Origin: Sphingopyxis yananensis
GTDB lineage: Bacteria > Pseudomonadota > Alphaproteobacteria > Sphingomonadales > Sphingomonadaceae
NCBI RefSeq assembly: GCF_020687785.1
Contig: NZ_JAJEWI010000008.1
Location: 496,001 to 560,000 of the forward strand
Reading direction: 5' to 3'
Length of the DNA stretch: 64,000 bases
The translations under genes were made by a program, and so were the position numbers. Below the pieces are notes generated by a model that searched no databases, had not been told where the DNA came from, and saw only the letters and a list, made by a program, of their open reading frames with translations. This document shows positions 19,301-27,079 of this stretch, one piece after another; position 1 is the stretch's first letter, and each line of letters starts with the position of its first letter.

Positions 19301-19547
19301 CGGCGCGAATCGCGATGGTGAACAAGGCCAACGCAGCCCCCGCAGCGATCGTGGCGATCGTCAGGATCGGGGCGACCGCGCACCGCGTCATTATGACGAC
19401 CGCAAAGGTCGCCCACAAAATCGCGACCAAAATCGTGATCAAAACCGCACTGGACGCTCACAAGATCGTCCCGACCGTGGCCCTTCACCCAACAGCCCCT
19501 TTGCCGGTCTCGCCGCTCTGATGGAAAAGGGACGCAACGACGGATGA
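16392..19547 (+). CDS. SUV3-type superfamily 2 RNA/DNA helicase with long disordered tail
   Basis: The N-terminal 450 residues resemble the mitochondrial degradosome helicase SUV3 and its alphaproteobacterial homologues. Walker A is GPTNTGKTHLAVERL near residue 14, motif II is AIDEVQLGGDP near 95, motif V is VATDAIGMGLNLNVQHV near 220 and motif VI is QIAGRAGRHQRDGTFG near 260. Residues about 770-900 are very rich in Ala, Glu and Thr. A region around residue 900-935 (LATSLGLDDEARRALLQSLGF) looks folded. The last 100 residues are Arg/Gly/Asp/Asn-rich with repeated RDQN and DRGDR units, likely RNA binding. The ATG at 16392 is preferred over 16347. An S4-domain RNA-binding protein follows by 13 bases, consistent with RNA metabolism. 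Confidence 0.88.
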   Translation: MAKASSPPIKAVLGPTNTGKTHLAVERLCAHASGMIGFPLRLLAREIYERVVKIKGPEQVGLMTGEERILPPSARYILGTMEALPVERDVAFVAIDEVQLGGDPERGHVFTDRLLRARGRNETMVLGSAAMGNVVRAIFPDADITSRPRFSTLSYAGSCKLSRLPKRSAIVAFSAEEVYAIAEMLRRFSGGAAVVMGALSPKTRNAQVAMFERGEVDYLVATDAIGMGLNLNVQHVAFASLQKFDGRHVRRLTIAEMAQIAGRAGRHQRDGTFGTIGMPQGGFTPEEVHAIEGHHFPPMSSIFWRDPLPSMASLDRLILDLTRPPAHASLRPAPEAVDLKVLKHLVGDPDVQAKATNEDHIARLWDVCGLPDFEQLGSEHHSRTVLKLWQWRISGDGMIDPDWFARRLARLDKTEGDIDQIASRIAAVRTLCFIAQRGDWLADATGWTMQTQMLESRLSDALHTALSQRFVDRRLALLLRDAGQKNTSLPVAIADDGTVAVDGEAIGTLRGFQFKVDPIARASDHRLLLAAAEKHLRTELNNRAEALAQGTEGTLSLASDAGEAPRLIWEDHVVATLSKGTSLVQPVIQLDASLRALDAAQVDAISARLQQFVTDEIARHAAPLVAMATAASAEDTPAQIRALLAVVLDGAGAASRQSVENALAAISAEERPMLRKLGLTIGSLDIFHGLLLKPEAVRWRAALLAAQKDAPVPALPPHGAVLQKEGDEEGLAIAGFRRGASAWLRIDMAEKLARQAHAARLQAQAPTPAAAPAEAQDGSTAQAEVAAETDTAEAADAAVEAAPAETAPATDAAEETVVEATETAEANEVTEAAVEAEAPAANGDVAEGSESAETTEAAEPAEAAAATVATENSEGSSETAASDEPLPGFTIDNALATSLGLDDEARRALLQSLGFRSAGEPELDRWRWIGLKRKDQRRDRGNRRFGGQNRGPRGQAGQDGENQDRFRKGRGANRDGEQGQRSPRSDRGDRQDRGDRAPRHYDDRKGRPQNRDQNRDQNRTGRSQDRPDRGPSPNSPFAGLAALMEKGRNDG

Positions 19548-19560
19548 CCGAGCCTGCCGC

Positions 19561-19902
19561 GTGACCAAAGCAAAAGGGGCAGAGCCCGAAGCATCGCAGC
19601 CGATTCGTATCGACAAATTGCTGTGGTATTTGCGCTTTGTCCGGTCCCGCGCTTTGGCTCAGGCCCTTGTCGAACATGGCCATATTCGATTGGAAGGACG
19701 GCGCATCAGCCGTTCTTCCACCATGGTCCAAGCCGGACAACATTTGGTCCTTCCGCTGGAAAGCGGCATTTGGGTCATAAGATTATTATCCATCCCAACA
19801 CGGCGCGGCCCCGCCCCAGAGGCACAAAGCTGTTATGAGCGGCTTGATTCGCCAGCCCCAGCGCCGACAAATTCCCCAGATTTCGTACAGCCTAGGCTGT
19901 AA
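19561..19902 (+). CDS. S4-domain RNA-binding protein (Hsp15/HslR-like)
   Basis: The 113-residue basic protein has one S4 domain: IRIDKLLWYLRFVRSRALAQ, VEHGHIRLEGRRIS, LVLPLESGIWVIRLL. HslR-type proteins bind stalled 50S subunits carrying nascent chains. The GTG start at 19561 lies 13 bases after the helicase stop; an ATG overlapping that stop opens a frame that closes after six codons. Tight spacing suggests co-transcription with the helicase. Confidence 0.85.
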   Translation: MTKAKGAEPEASQPIRIDKLLWYLRFVRSRALAQALVEHGHIRLEGRRISRSSTMVQAGQHLVLPLESGIWVIRLLSIPTRRGPAPEAQSCYERLDSPAPAPTNSPDFVQPRL

Positions 19903-20088
19903 CGGCGCCGGAAATAGCCATGTAAACAAAAACTATCCGGCAAATCGGCGGCAGTTTACAGTGAATTCCCGATGAAAGTGCCTCCGAGCAGGCAACAAGC
20001 GTTGACGGGTTGCCTCCGTGCGGAATAGAGGCGTCCCGAATGAATGTTGATGGCCACGGGGCCGATATTTTTGTGGAGCCGTAATCCT

Positions 20089-20427
20089 ATGACCTATGTT
20101 GTCACCGACGCCTGCATCCGGTGCAAATATATGGACTGTGTCGAAGTATGCCCCGTCGACTGTTTCTATGAGGGCGAGAATATGCTCGTCATCAACCCCA
20201 ATGAATGTATCGACTGCGGCGTATGCGAACCCGAATGCCCTGCCGAAGCCATTTTGCCTGACACCGAAAGCGGCTTGGAAAAATGGCTGGAAGTGAACAC
20301 CACCTATAGCGCGGAATGGCCCAATATCACCGTCAAGCGCGACGCGCCCGAAGACGCCGACGAAATGAAGGGTGTCGAGGGCAAGTTTGAGAAATTCTTC
20401 TCTGCTGAGCCAGGCCAAGGCGACTAA
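20089..20427 (+). CDS. fdxA: Seven-iron ferredoxin FdxA
   Basis: The 112-residue ferredoxin carries cysteines for one 3Fe-4S and one 4Fe-4S cluster: [17 protein letters not shown] near the N-terminus and [12 protein letters not shown] at about 39-50. The C-terminal extension [17 protein letters not shown] is typical of the long bacterial type. The ATG at 20089 has GGAG ten bases upstream and is favoured over an upstream start at 20044. In several alphaproteobacteria carD follows fdxA; here a hairpin and clpP follow. Confidence 0.95.
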   Translation: MTYVVTDACIRCKYMDCVEVCPVDCFYEGENMLVINPNECIDCGVCEPECPAEAILPDTESGLEKWLEVNTTYSAEWPNITVKRDAPEDADEMKGVEGKFEKFFSAEPGQGD

Positions 20428-20462
20428 TCCCGCGCGTCTGCTCAGCGGATGCAACATATTGC

Positions 20463-20500
20463 ACACTGCCCGCCGGACCTGTTCGGCGGGCAGTGTTGAT
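20463..20500 (+). terminator. Hairpin after fdxA, probable terminator
   Basis: A perfect 13-base stem (ACACTGCCCGCCG at 20463-20475, complement at 20484-20496) with an eight-base loop follows the fdxA stop by 35 bases. The T run is short (TTGATT), so termination may be incomplete. Confidence 0.55.
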
Positions 20501-20592
20501 TCGGGCTCGCGCGTTAAACCGCGCGGCCCAAGATCAAAAGCACCCGCTGTGCGGTTCAAAACAAGAATAGCGCGATTCCCGTTTCTTTTCCC

Positions 20593-20621
20593 CTTGAAAC
20601 GCTTTCCAACCGCGCCGATGT
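20593..20621 (+). promoter_or_regulatory. Candidate RpoH (heat-shock sigma) promoter for clpP
   Basis: CTTGAAA at 20593-20599 and CCGATGT at 20615-20621 are 15 bases apart. They resemble the heat-shock -35 CTTGAAA and the alphaproteobacterial -10 CYTATNT (one clear mismatch in the -10). The position, 70 bases before clpP, suits a promoter of the clpP-clpX pair. Confidence 0.5.
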
Positions 20622-20688
20622 AGGGAGAAAGAGGAGCTAGCCGGTCGATTACCGATGCGGCATCCCATGATATGAGGACATAAGACTG

Positions 20689-21339
20689 ATGATGGATCCG
20701 CTGAGCGCATTGGTGCCTGTGGTCGTTGAACAGACCAGTCGGGGCGAACGCAGCTTCGACATTTTCTCCCGCTTGCTGCGCGAACGGATCGTCTTTGTAA
20801 CCGGTCAAGTTGAAGACAATATGGCGTCGCTGATCGTCGCCCAATTGCTGTTCCTCGAATCGGAAAATCCGAAAAAAGACATTTATATGTATATCAACTC
20901 GCCCGGCGGCGTGGTGACGGCTGGTATGGCGATCCATGACACCATGCAATATATTCGCCCCCGCGTTGGCACGGTGTGCATCGGCCAAGCGGCTTCGATG
21001 GGCAGCTTCCTGCTGGCCGCTGGCGAACCCGGCATGCGGGTTGCCCTGTCCAACGCTCGTATCATGGTTCACCAGCCATCGGGCGGTGCGCGCGGCATGG
21101 CATCGGATATTGAAATTCAGGCCAAAGAAATCCTGCGCATTCGCCGCCGGATGAACGACCTTTATGCAAAATATACCGGCAAGCCATTGGAAGAAATTGA
21201 AAAAGCGATGGACCGCGACACTTTCTTGGAAGCGGACGAAGCCAAGGCTTTTGGCATTGTCGACCAGGTGTTCGACCGTCGCCCCGGCCTGCCCGCCGAC
21301 GACGCGCCCAGCGAAGTGAGCGAAGGCCCAACGCCTTAA
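20689..21339 (+). CDS. clpP: ATP-dependent Clp protease proteolytic subunit
   Basis: ClpP forms the double-heptamer serine protease chamber used with ClpX and ClpA. The 216-residue protein has the catalytic triad Ser103 (GQAASMGSF), His128 (IMVHQPSGG) and Asp177 (MDRDTF), with the spacing of E. coli Clp[16 protein letters not shown] lines the oxyanion hole. Two adjacent ATGs (20689, 20692) could start it. clpX follows on the same strand. Confidence 0.98.
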   Translation: MMDPLSALVPVVVEQTSRGERSFDIFSRLLRERIVFVTGQVEDNMASLIVAQLLFLESENPKKDIYMYINSPGGVVTAGMAIHDTMQYIRPRVGTVCIGQAASMGSFLLAAGEPGMRVALSNARIMVHQPSGGARGMASDIEIQAKEILRIRRRMNDLYAKYTGKPLEEIEKAMDRDTFLEADEAKAFGIVDQVFDRRPGLPADDAPSEVSEGPTP

Positions 21340-21563
21340 TCGCGCCGCAGTCAGACTTTTCAGCGCCCGCCTGTCGCGGGTGGGCGCAGATTTCCATGAC
21401 ACCACTTGATATGCCTATTTGTTCACGCCACATTCGGCGAGCATGCGGTCAGTAGATCAAGTTTATTGGAACGTCCTGCCAGCAATTGCATATTGTAATT
21501 GGCCGGACGTGGGCTAGGAAGAAGGCAGGCGGTGTCCCTTTGATGCCTGCCAGAGGAAATTTT

Positions 21564-22835
21564 ATGACGAAGTTGAGCGGCTCGGACAGCAAGAGCACTC
21601 TTTATTGCTCCTTTTGCGGAAAGTCGCAGCACGAAGTTCGCAAGCTGATTGCTGGTCCCACGGTTTTCATTTGCGACGAATGCGTTGAACTGTGCAACGA
21701 CATCATCCGCGAAGAAATTAAGGGCGCCGTGTCGGCTCGCAAGGATGGCGCTGTTCCCACGCCGTTGGAAATTTGCCAGCATCTCGACAATTATGTGATC
21801 GGCCAAAACAAAGCGAAGCGCGTTTTGTCGGTGGCGGTGCATAATCATTACAAGCGCTTGGCCAACAGCGGCCGCGGTGATGATGTCGAATTGGCGAAAT
21901 CGAACATCCTGCTCGTCGGCCCAACCGGCAGCGGCAAAACATTGCTAGCGCAAACGCTGGCACGCTTCCTCGATGTGCCCTTCACCATGGCCGACGCCAC
22001 GACATTGACCGAAGCCGGTTATGTTGGCGAAGACGTCGAAAATATCATTCTCAAGCTGTTGCAAGCCAGCGATTATAATGTCGAAAAGGCCCAGCGCGGC
22101 ATTGTCTATATCGACGAAATCGACAAGATCAGCCGCAAGGCCGAAAACCCATCCATCACCCGCGATGTATCGGGCGAAGGCGTGCAGCAAGCCTTGCTGA
22201 AACTGATGGAAGGCACGACAGCCAGCGTCCCGCCACAAGGCGGCCGCAAGCATCCGCAGCAGGAGTTTCTGCAAGTCGACACGACGAACATCCTGTTCAT
22301 CGCGGGCGGTGCTTTTGCGGGTCTCGACAAGATCATTGGCGATCGTATGCAGCGCAAGTCCATCGGCTTTGGGGCGCATGTTGCGGGGCCGGACGAGCGT
22401 AGGACTGGCGAAGTGTTAAAGCAAATCGAACCCGAAGATTTGCTGAAATTCGGCCTGATCCCCGAATTTATCGGCCGTCTGCCCGTCATCGCGACGTTGG
22501 AAGATTTGGACATCGACGCCTTGGTCCAGATTTTGGGTGAACCGAAAAACGCCTTGGTCAAACAATATAAGAAACTGTTCGACCTAGAAGATGTCGCCTT
22601 GACCTTCACCGATGACGCGTTGGTCGCCATTGCGAAAAAGGCCATCGAACGCAAAACCGGTGCGCGCGGTCTGCGCTCGATTGTCGAGGGCATATTGCTC
22701 GACACCATGTTCGACCTGCCAGATTTGGCGGATGTCGTCGAAATTGTGGTCGACAAGGATGTCATCGACGGCCGCAAGGAACCTATTCGCGTTCACGCCG
22801 AAAAGGGCAAGGAAGCCGCGGGCGACGCCGCTTAA
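21564..22835 (+). CDS. clpX: ATP-dependent Clp protease ATP-binding subunit ClpX
   Basis: ClpX unfolds substrates for ClpP. The 423-residue protein has an N-terminal zinc finger (Cys15, Cys18, Cys37, Cys40), Walker [10 protein letters not shown], the pore loop GYVGEDVE, Walker [11 protein letters not shown], and sensor region [13 protein letters not shown] chose the ATG at 21564 ([15 protein letters not shown]) because AGAGGAAA lies just upstream and because the family starts there; a longer frame to 21486 adds non-conserved residues. It follows clpP by about 220 bases and is closed by the hairpin at 22898-22931. Confidence 0.98.
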   Translation: MTKLSGSDSKSTLYCSFCGKSQHEVRKLIAGPTVFICDECVELCNDIIREEIKGAVSARKDGAVPTPLEICQHLDNYVIGQNKAKRVLSVAVHNHYKRLANSGRGDDVELAKSNILLVGPTGSGKTLLAQTLARFLDVPFTMADATTLTEAGYVGEDVENIILKLLQASDYNVEKAQRGIVYIDEIDKISRKAENPSITRDVSGEGVQQALLKLMEGTTASVPPQGGRKHPQQEFLQVDTTNILFIAGGAFAGLDKIIGDRMQRKSIGFGAHVAGPDERRTGEVLKQIEPEDLLKFGLIPEFIGRLPVIATLEDLDIDALVQILGEPKNALVKQYKKLFDLEDVALTFTDDALVAIAKKAIERKTGARGLRSIVEGILLDTMFDLPDLADVVEIVVDKDVIDGRKEPIRVHAEKGKEAAGDAA

Positions 22836-22897
22836 CCCCTTCCCCGCCGCTCCGCCGACACACAGCGAGGCGAGCGGGCATATTATGATCTTATTTG

Positions 22898-22931
22898 ATT
22901 CGGCCCAGCGCAGCCATGCGCTGGGCCGAAT
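22898..22931 (+). terminator. Perfect hairpin after clpX
   Basis: A perfect 15-base stem (ATTCGGCCCAGCGCA at 22898-22912, complement at 22917-22931) with a GCCA loop follows clpX. The downstream T content is modest (GCTATTTGG), so it may work as a terminator or as an RNA 3'-end stabiliser. Confidence 0.6.
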
Positions 22932-22994
22932 GCTATTTGGGAAACCGTTTCATCGGTAAATATGTTGCATTGCAGCAACACAATAGTAGGAAAA

Positions 22995-23024
22995 TACATT
23001 TCATATATATTACATATAAATGTA
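22995..23024. promoter_or_regulatory. AT-rich inverted repeat, possible operator for the TonB receptor
   Basis: TACATTT (22995-23001) and AAATGTA (23018-23024) are exact inverse complements around an ATAT-rich centre, giving a 30-base near-palindrome. It sits about 170 bases before the receptor gene inside the AT-rich leader. The protein that would bind it is unknown; it does not look like a Fur box. Confidence 0.4.
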
Positions 23025-23196
23025 AAATTCAGCCTTGAGCGCTGATAAATCGCGCAAATCCGTTCCTTTTATATATTTACAACCTTTTTCCTTGGGTTGC
23101 CCTGTCACAATCTTGCCATACAGGGGCAGCACGGCCACCACCATGGATCAGCGGGCACCTCTGCTCGTGGGCCGTCAAACCTCCTCCTAAGGGAAC

Positions 23197-25731
23197 ATGA
23201 TTGTCATGAAACTCCGTCATTCGCTTGCTGCCAGCGCTGCCCTGCTGCCAGTCGCAATGCTGTCTACGCCTGCCTTTGCTCAGTCGACCGGCTCGGTCGA
23301 TTTCCAGAACGAAATCATTGTTACCGGCTCCGCCAACAAGGGCGTTGCTGGCTTCCAATCGCCCGACACGTCCAAAGCGAAGTCGGTTTTGGGTCAAGAA
23401 GTGATCGAACGCGCCAACCCTGGCCAGACCATTTTGGACACGATCAACCTTGTTCCCGGCGTGACCTTCACCAACAACGACGCTTATGGCTCGGCTGGTG
23501 GTCAGCTCTCGATCCGTGGTTTCTCGTCGGACCGCATCAGCTTGACGATGGACGGTGTTCCCCTGAATGACTCGGGCGGCTATTCGATCTACTCGAACCA
23601 GCAAATGGACCCCGAATTGATCGAACAGGTCAACGTCAACTTGGGTTCAACCGACGTCGACAGCCCAACGGCAGCGGCCACCGGTTCGACCGTGAACTAT
23701 CGCACGCGTTTGCCCAACGAAGAATTTGGCGTTCATGTGTCGGGTTCGGCTGGCGAATTTAACTTCATGCGCATCTTTGGCGCTGTGGACACCGGCGTGT
23801 TCACCGGCATCGGTACGCGTGCCTTTGTGTCGGCATCGACCACCTCGAACGACAATCCGTTCAACAATTATGGCCGCGTCAAAAAATCGCAGTTCAACGC
23901 CCGTCTGTATCAGCCCATCGGCGCGGACGGCGACTTTGTGTCGATCGCAGGTCATTATAACGAAAACCGCAACAACTTCTTTGGCTCGGTTCCCCTGCGC
24001 ACCGACCTGAAGCGCCTTGTGGGCGGCGTTGAAGTCGACCGCAATGTTGGCTCCGGTTCGAATGATCGTTTCCCGCTGCATAACGGTGAGCGCGAATATG
24101 ACATCAACTGGCCTTGCAGCACGGAAGTCGCAGCGACTCCCGGCGCAACGGACAAAGCCTCGTCGTGTGGAACCGAATTTGATCGTCGCTTCAATCCTTC
24201 CAACACCGGCAACATCCGTGGTTCGTCGCGCTTCACGCTGAACGACAGCTTGGTGCTGACCGTTGACCCTAGCTATCAATATGTGAAGGCCAATGGCGGT
24301 GGCACTGTAACGGCGATGGAAGGCATGAAAGATGGCATGACCGGCTACATCGGCGGTCGTCCTTACTTTGGCATGGACCTGAACGGCGACGGCGATATGC
24401 TGGACGAAGTTTCTATGCTCGCCCCCAGCCAGACCCGCACCGACCGTTACGGGGTGATTGCCAACCTGCGTTGGAACATCAACGATAATCACACCCTGCG
24501 TTTGGGCTATACGTGGGACAGCGCCCGCCACCGCCAGACCGGTGAAGTTGGCTTGTTGCAAGCCAATGGAACGCCATTTGACGTCTTCCCTATGAATGAC
24601 CCACAAGTCGACGCCAGCGGCCATGTGCTGCAAAAGCGTGACCGCCTGTCCTATGCGATCCTGCATCAGGTTTCGGGTGAATATCGCGGCGAATTTTTGG
24701 ACGGCGCATTGGTCGCAAACGTCGGTATCCGCGCACCGTTCATGAAGCGTAATCTGAACAATTATTGCTTCACCACCAGCGTTTCGGGCTTTGTTGATTG
24801 CTTCGCACAAGACGCCGAACGCAACGACGCTTATGCTGAAGCCAACCCGAATGTTCAGGGTCCGCAAAAGCGCGTGAAGAAGTATGACGACATCCTGCCA
24901 AACCTCGGCTTGGTGTATAAGATCGACCAAAATACTTCTGTGTTCGCGAACTATTCGAAGGGTCTGCAGGTTCCGGGCACCGACAATCTGTATAATGCCT
25001 TCTATTATGCCGATAACACCGCTGGTGCGAACCCACGCCCTGAAATGACCGATAACTTCGACTTGGGTGCGCGTTACCGTTCGAGCAAGATCCAAGCCCA
25101 AGCTTCGGTTTGGTACACCCGTTATCAGGATCGTCTGGCTTCGGCTTATGACCCTGAACTGGACCGCAACGTCTATCGCAACCTTGGCCGCGTAGACAAA
25201 TATGGCATCGATGGCAGCATCAGCTATCAGCCGATCCCAGAACTGGCCCTCTATGCCTTTGGTTCGTACATGAAGTCCGACATCAAGGACAATGTCCTGA
25301 TCGACGTGGATAGCAACGGCAACAATGTCTATGAGCTTACCGCTGGCAAGCGTGAAGGCGGCGCGCCTGCTTACACCTTCGGTGGTTCGGCTCGCGCTCT
25401 GCTGGGTCATGTTGATCTGGGTGTGACGGCGAAGCGCACTGGTGGTCGCTATCTGTATGACAACAACATGCCCTTCGTGGATGGTGCAGGTAATGTTGCC
25501 TATGGTGCCAAGACCAATGCTTATTGGCTGGTAAACCTTGATGCGCGCGTCAATCTGGAATTCTTGGGCTTGAACGACAAGACCTTCTTCCAGTTGAACG
25601 TCTATAACCTGTTCGATGCGCTCTATGTTGGTAACTACAACAGCTCGCTCGCGCCAACCGCTGACAAGGCCCTGAACGCCCAAATCGGCGCACCGCGCAC
25701 GATCAGCGGCACGATCAGCGTTCAGTTCTAA
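23197..25731 (+). CDS. TonB-dependent outer-membrane receptor
   Basis: This is an energy-coupled outer-membrane transporter of 844 residues. It has a signal peptide (MKLRHSLAASAALL... cleaved after AFA), a TonB-box-like NEIIVTGSA near residue 44, and a plug domain (about 50-190, IRGFSSDRISLTMDGVPLND). A 22-strand barrel follows, ending in TISGTISVQF with the C-terminal aromatic required for assembly. Predicted loops contain a calcium-loop-like segment at 394-404 (DLNGDGDMLDE) and two cysteine pairs (about 306 and 325; about 526 and 535). The substrate cannot be read from sequence. ATG at 23206 is an alternative start. Confidence 0.93.
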   Translation: MIVMKLRHSLAASAALLPVAMLSTPAFAQSTGSVDFQNEIIVTGSANKGVAGFQSPDTSKAKSVLGQEVIERANPGQTILDTINLVPGVTFTNNDAYGSAGGQLSIRGFSSDRISLTMDGVPLNDSGGYSIYSNQQMDPELIEQVNVNLGSTDVDSPTAAATGSTVNYRTRLPNEEFGVHVSGSAGEFNFMRIFGAVDTGVFTGIGTRAFVSASTTSNDNPFNNYGRVKKSQFNARLYQPIGADGDFVSIAGHYNENRNNFFGSVPLRTDLKRLVGGVEVDRNVGSGSNDRFPLHNGEREYDINWPCSTEVAATPGATDKASSCGTEFDRRFNPSNTGNIRGSSRFTLNDSLVLTVDPSYQYVKANGGGTVTAMEGMKDGMTGYIGGRPYFGMDLNGDGDMLDEVSMLAPSQTRTDRYGVIANLRWNINDNHTLRLGYTWDSARHRQTGEVGLLQANGTPFDVFPMNDPQVDASGHVLQKRDRLSYAILHQVSGEYRGEFLDGALVANVGIRAPFMKRNLNNYCFTTSVSGFVDCFAQDAERNDAYAEANPNVQGPQKRVKKYDDILPNLGLVYKIDQNTSVFANYSKGLQVPGTDNLYNAFYYADNTAGANPRPEMTDNFDLGARYRSSKIQAQASVWYTRYQDRLASAYDPELDRNVYRNLGRVDKYGIDGSISYQPIPELALYAFGSYMKSDIKDNVLIDVDSNGNNVYELTAGKREGGAPAYTFGGSARALLGHVDLGVTAKRTGGRYLYDNNMPFVDGAGNVAYGAKTNAYWLVNLDARVNLEFLGLNDKTFFQLNVYNLFDALYVGNYNSSLAPTADKALNAQIGAPRTISGTISVQF

Positions 25732-25749
25732 GCCGAACTCGCAAAATTA

Positions 25750-25785
25750 AAAAAGGGCGCGGAGGGAAACTTCCGCGCCCTTTTT
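25750..25785 (+). terminator. Terminator after the TonB receptor
   Basis: A 14-base stem (AAAAAGGGCGCGGA / TCCGCGCCCTTTTT) followed by T residues begins 19 bases after the receptor stop. It is a canonical intrinsic terminator. Confidence 0.85.
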
Positions 25786-25814
25786 CATGCGCGATTTCCG
25801 CTGGCCCAGCGGAC

Positions 25815-25842
25815 ACAAAAAAGGGCGGGAAAGCCCGCCCTA
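25815..25842 (-). terminator. Terminator of the sufE/psp-side transcript
   Basis: GGGCGGG (25823-25829) and CCCGCCC (25834-25840) form a perfect seven-base stem with an AAAG loop. On the minus strand a TTTTTT run follows. It lies 25 bases after the SufE-like gene. Confidence 0.8.
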
Positions 25843-25865
25843 TCTTGCCACGACTTTGATCGGGA

Positions 25866-26276
25866 TTATTCCGCGATCAACCGCCGCGCCGTGTCTTGCA
25901 CCAGTGCAATCATATTGGGCACGCCCTGCGTGCGATTGGACGATAATTGGCGGGTTAAATCGAAACGCGCCAAGGCTCCTGTCACATCCATTGCCGCGAC
26001 ATCGGCGGCTGGCTGGTCTTGTACCGCCGCCAGCACCAGCGCGACAATGCCCTTGGTGATGGCGGCATTGCTGTCGGCCAGAAAATGCAATCGGCCATTA
26101 TCTTGGGATACAGGATAAACCCAGACGCTGGCCGAACAACCGCGCACCAATGTGGCGTCTGTTTTCAGCGCATCGGGCATGGGCTCCAATTCTCGGCCCA
26201 AGTCGATCAGCAAGCGATAGCGATCGTCACCGTCCAGAAAATCATATTCTTCGAAAATATCATCAAGGCTGCGCAT
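25866..26276 (-). CDS. sufE: SufE family Fe-S cluster assembly protein
   Basis: SufE accepts sulfane sulfur from the cysteine desulfurase SufS for iron-sulfur cluster building. The 136-residue protein has the SufE landmarks SLDDIFEEYDFLDGDDRYRLLI, RELEPMP, the catalytic cysteine in LVRGCSASVWV (about residue 51), and FDLTRQLSSNRTQGVPNM. The start at 26276 (MRSLDD) was chosen because the family begins there; upstream in-frame sequence is not conserved in character. It follows the small psp-locus genes by 118 bases, so it may be the last gene of that transcript or have its own promoter. Confidence 0.9.
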   Translation of the reverse strand: MRSLDDIFEEYDFLDGDDRYRLLIDLGRELEPMPDALKTDATLVRGCSASVWVYPVSQDNGRLHFLADSNAAITKGIVALVLAAVQDQPAADVAAMDVTGALARFDLTRQLSSNRTQGVPNMIALVQDTARRLIAE

Positions 26277-26394
26277 ATCCGCGCCCTTGCATGTTTGTCC
26301 CTGTTTCGCAAGCATCGGGCCGTAAGGCACGTCTACAAAGGCCTGCTTTGGCGGAGGCGGACCAAGCGGCCTTGGCCGCCCGCCCTCCGCCAAA

Positions 26395-26715
26395 TTATAA
26401 ATCGACGCCCGCCGCAATCGCTTCCAATTTGCGCAGCCGTTCGCGCATATCCGCCAAGTCAATCCGCGTGGCCGCTGACATGGTAGTCAGATCATCGGCA
26501 TGAACCGCCGATGGCCCATTATCAGGCAGCGCAGGCCCACGACCTGCGCTTTGGTGCCATAGCCCTGCTTCACGGGCTGCGGCCAGTTCGTCGCGTTTCA
26601 GGCTGATCCAGTCACGCCATCCCGCCAACACGGCACGGCTCAATATCGCCAATCCGCCCATCAACGCAGCAATGATGACCAAGGGCATCGACGCTGCTGT
26701 CATGATGTCCGCCAT
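26395..26715 (-). CDS. Small membrane/coiled-coil protein of the psp locus (third PspB-like)
   Basis: I do not recognise a named family. The 106-residue product has one N-terminal hydrophobic helix (about 5-27, SMPLVIIAALMGGLAILSR) followed by a cytoplasmic helical region. It ends with the heptad-like DMRERLRKLEAIAAG at about 88-102. That C-terminal pattern parallels the L/V-E-R-I core at the end of PspB. A good GGGAG lies upstream of the ATG. It is the third small membrane protein after pspC on the same strand, 40 bases after its neighbour. A role in envelope-stress sensing is inferred from context only. Confidence 0.7.
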   Translation of the reverse strand: MADIMTAASMPLVIIAALMGGLAILSRAVLAGWRDWISLKRDELAAAREAGLWHQSAGRGPALPDNGPSAVHADDLTTMSAATRIDLADMRERLRKLEAIAAGVDL

Positions 26716-26755
26716 ATAATTGCTCCCTCACTTCATTGGCCTTGGCCAGCGGCGC

Positions 26756-27031
26756 TTAATTCAGCGGCTGGTCGCGCAGGCTTTCAATCTCTGCAGCCAA
26801 ATCGCTGCCTTTGTCGGTCGCAATGCGTTCCAAGACCCGCACACGCTGTTCCAGACGCTCGATCTGCGCGGCATATTGCGCCGCTTTCTCGGCCGTTTCA
26901 TGGCTCAACATTTCCAACTGCTTTTCCTTCAAGCGCGTCTGGCGCTTGTACATGTCGTTGATTGCCCCAAAAATGACGGGCAACCCCACCACGATGAAGA
27001 AAAAGCCAATAATCATCCAACCGCGGTCCAT
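26756..27031 (-). CDS. Small membrane/coiled-coil protein of the psp locus (second PspB-like)
   Basis: The 91-residue product has one N-terminal membrane helix (about 3-22, GWMIIGFFFIVVGLPVIFGA). A long amphipathic helix follows (about 25-85) containing IERLEQRVRVLERIATDKG, close in pattern to the PspB C-terminal segment. I chose the ATG at 27031 because AGGAG lies nine bases upstream; a longer frame to 27076 adds basic residues without hydrophobic character. It sits between two similar small genes downstream of pspC. It may be a diverged PspB or PspD analogue. Confidence 0.72.
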   Translation of the reverse strand: MDRGWMIIGFFFIVVGLPVIFGAINDMYKRQTRLKEKQLEMLSHETAEKAAQYAAQIERLEQRVRVLERIATDKGSDLAAEIESLRDQPLN

Positions 27032-27079
27032 GTCCCATTCTCCTCTTTGCCGCATCAACGGCCGGCCCAGCACCAAGCA

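Larger units (their letters stand above)
22836..23196 (+). other. clpX / TonB-receptor intergenic region with AT-rich leader
   Basis: This 361-base gap has two parts. The left part carries the clpX terminator hairpin. From about 22950 to 23085 the composition changes to strongly AT-rich, unlike the rest of the window, and holds two inverted repeats (22963-22980 and 22995-23024). The part just before 23197 carries the receptor's ribosome-binding site. No small gene is supported. Confidence 0.6.

Noticed and set aside
18009-19442. Open frame opposite the helicase tail
   Set aside because: Low-complexity complement of Ala/Glu and Arg/Gly codons; no start signal.
22963-23024. Fur box before the TonB receptor
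   Set aside because: The inverted repeats do not resemble the GATAATGATAATCATTATC pattern; iron regulation is not supported by sequence.
23647-25683. Long open frame opposite the TonB receptor
   Set aside because: Shadow of the highly biased receptor gene; composition and lack of start signals argue against coding.
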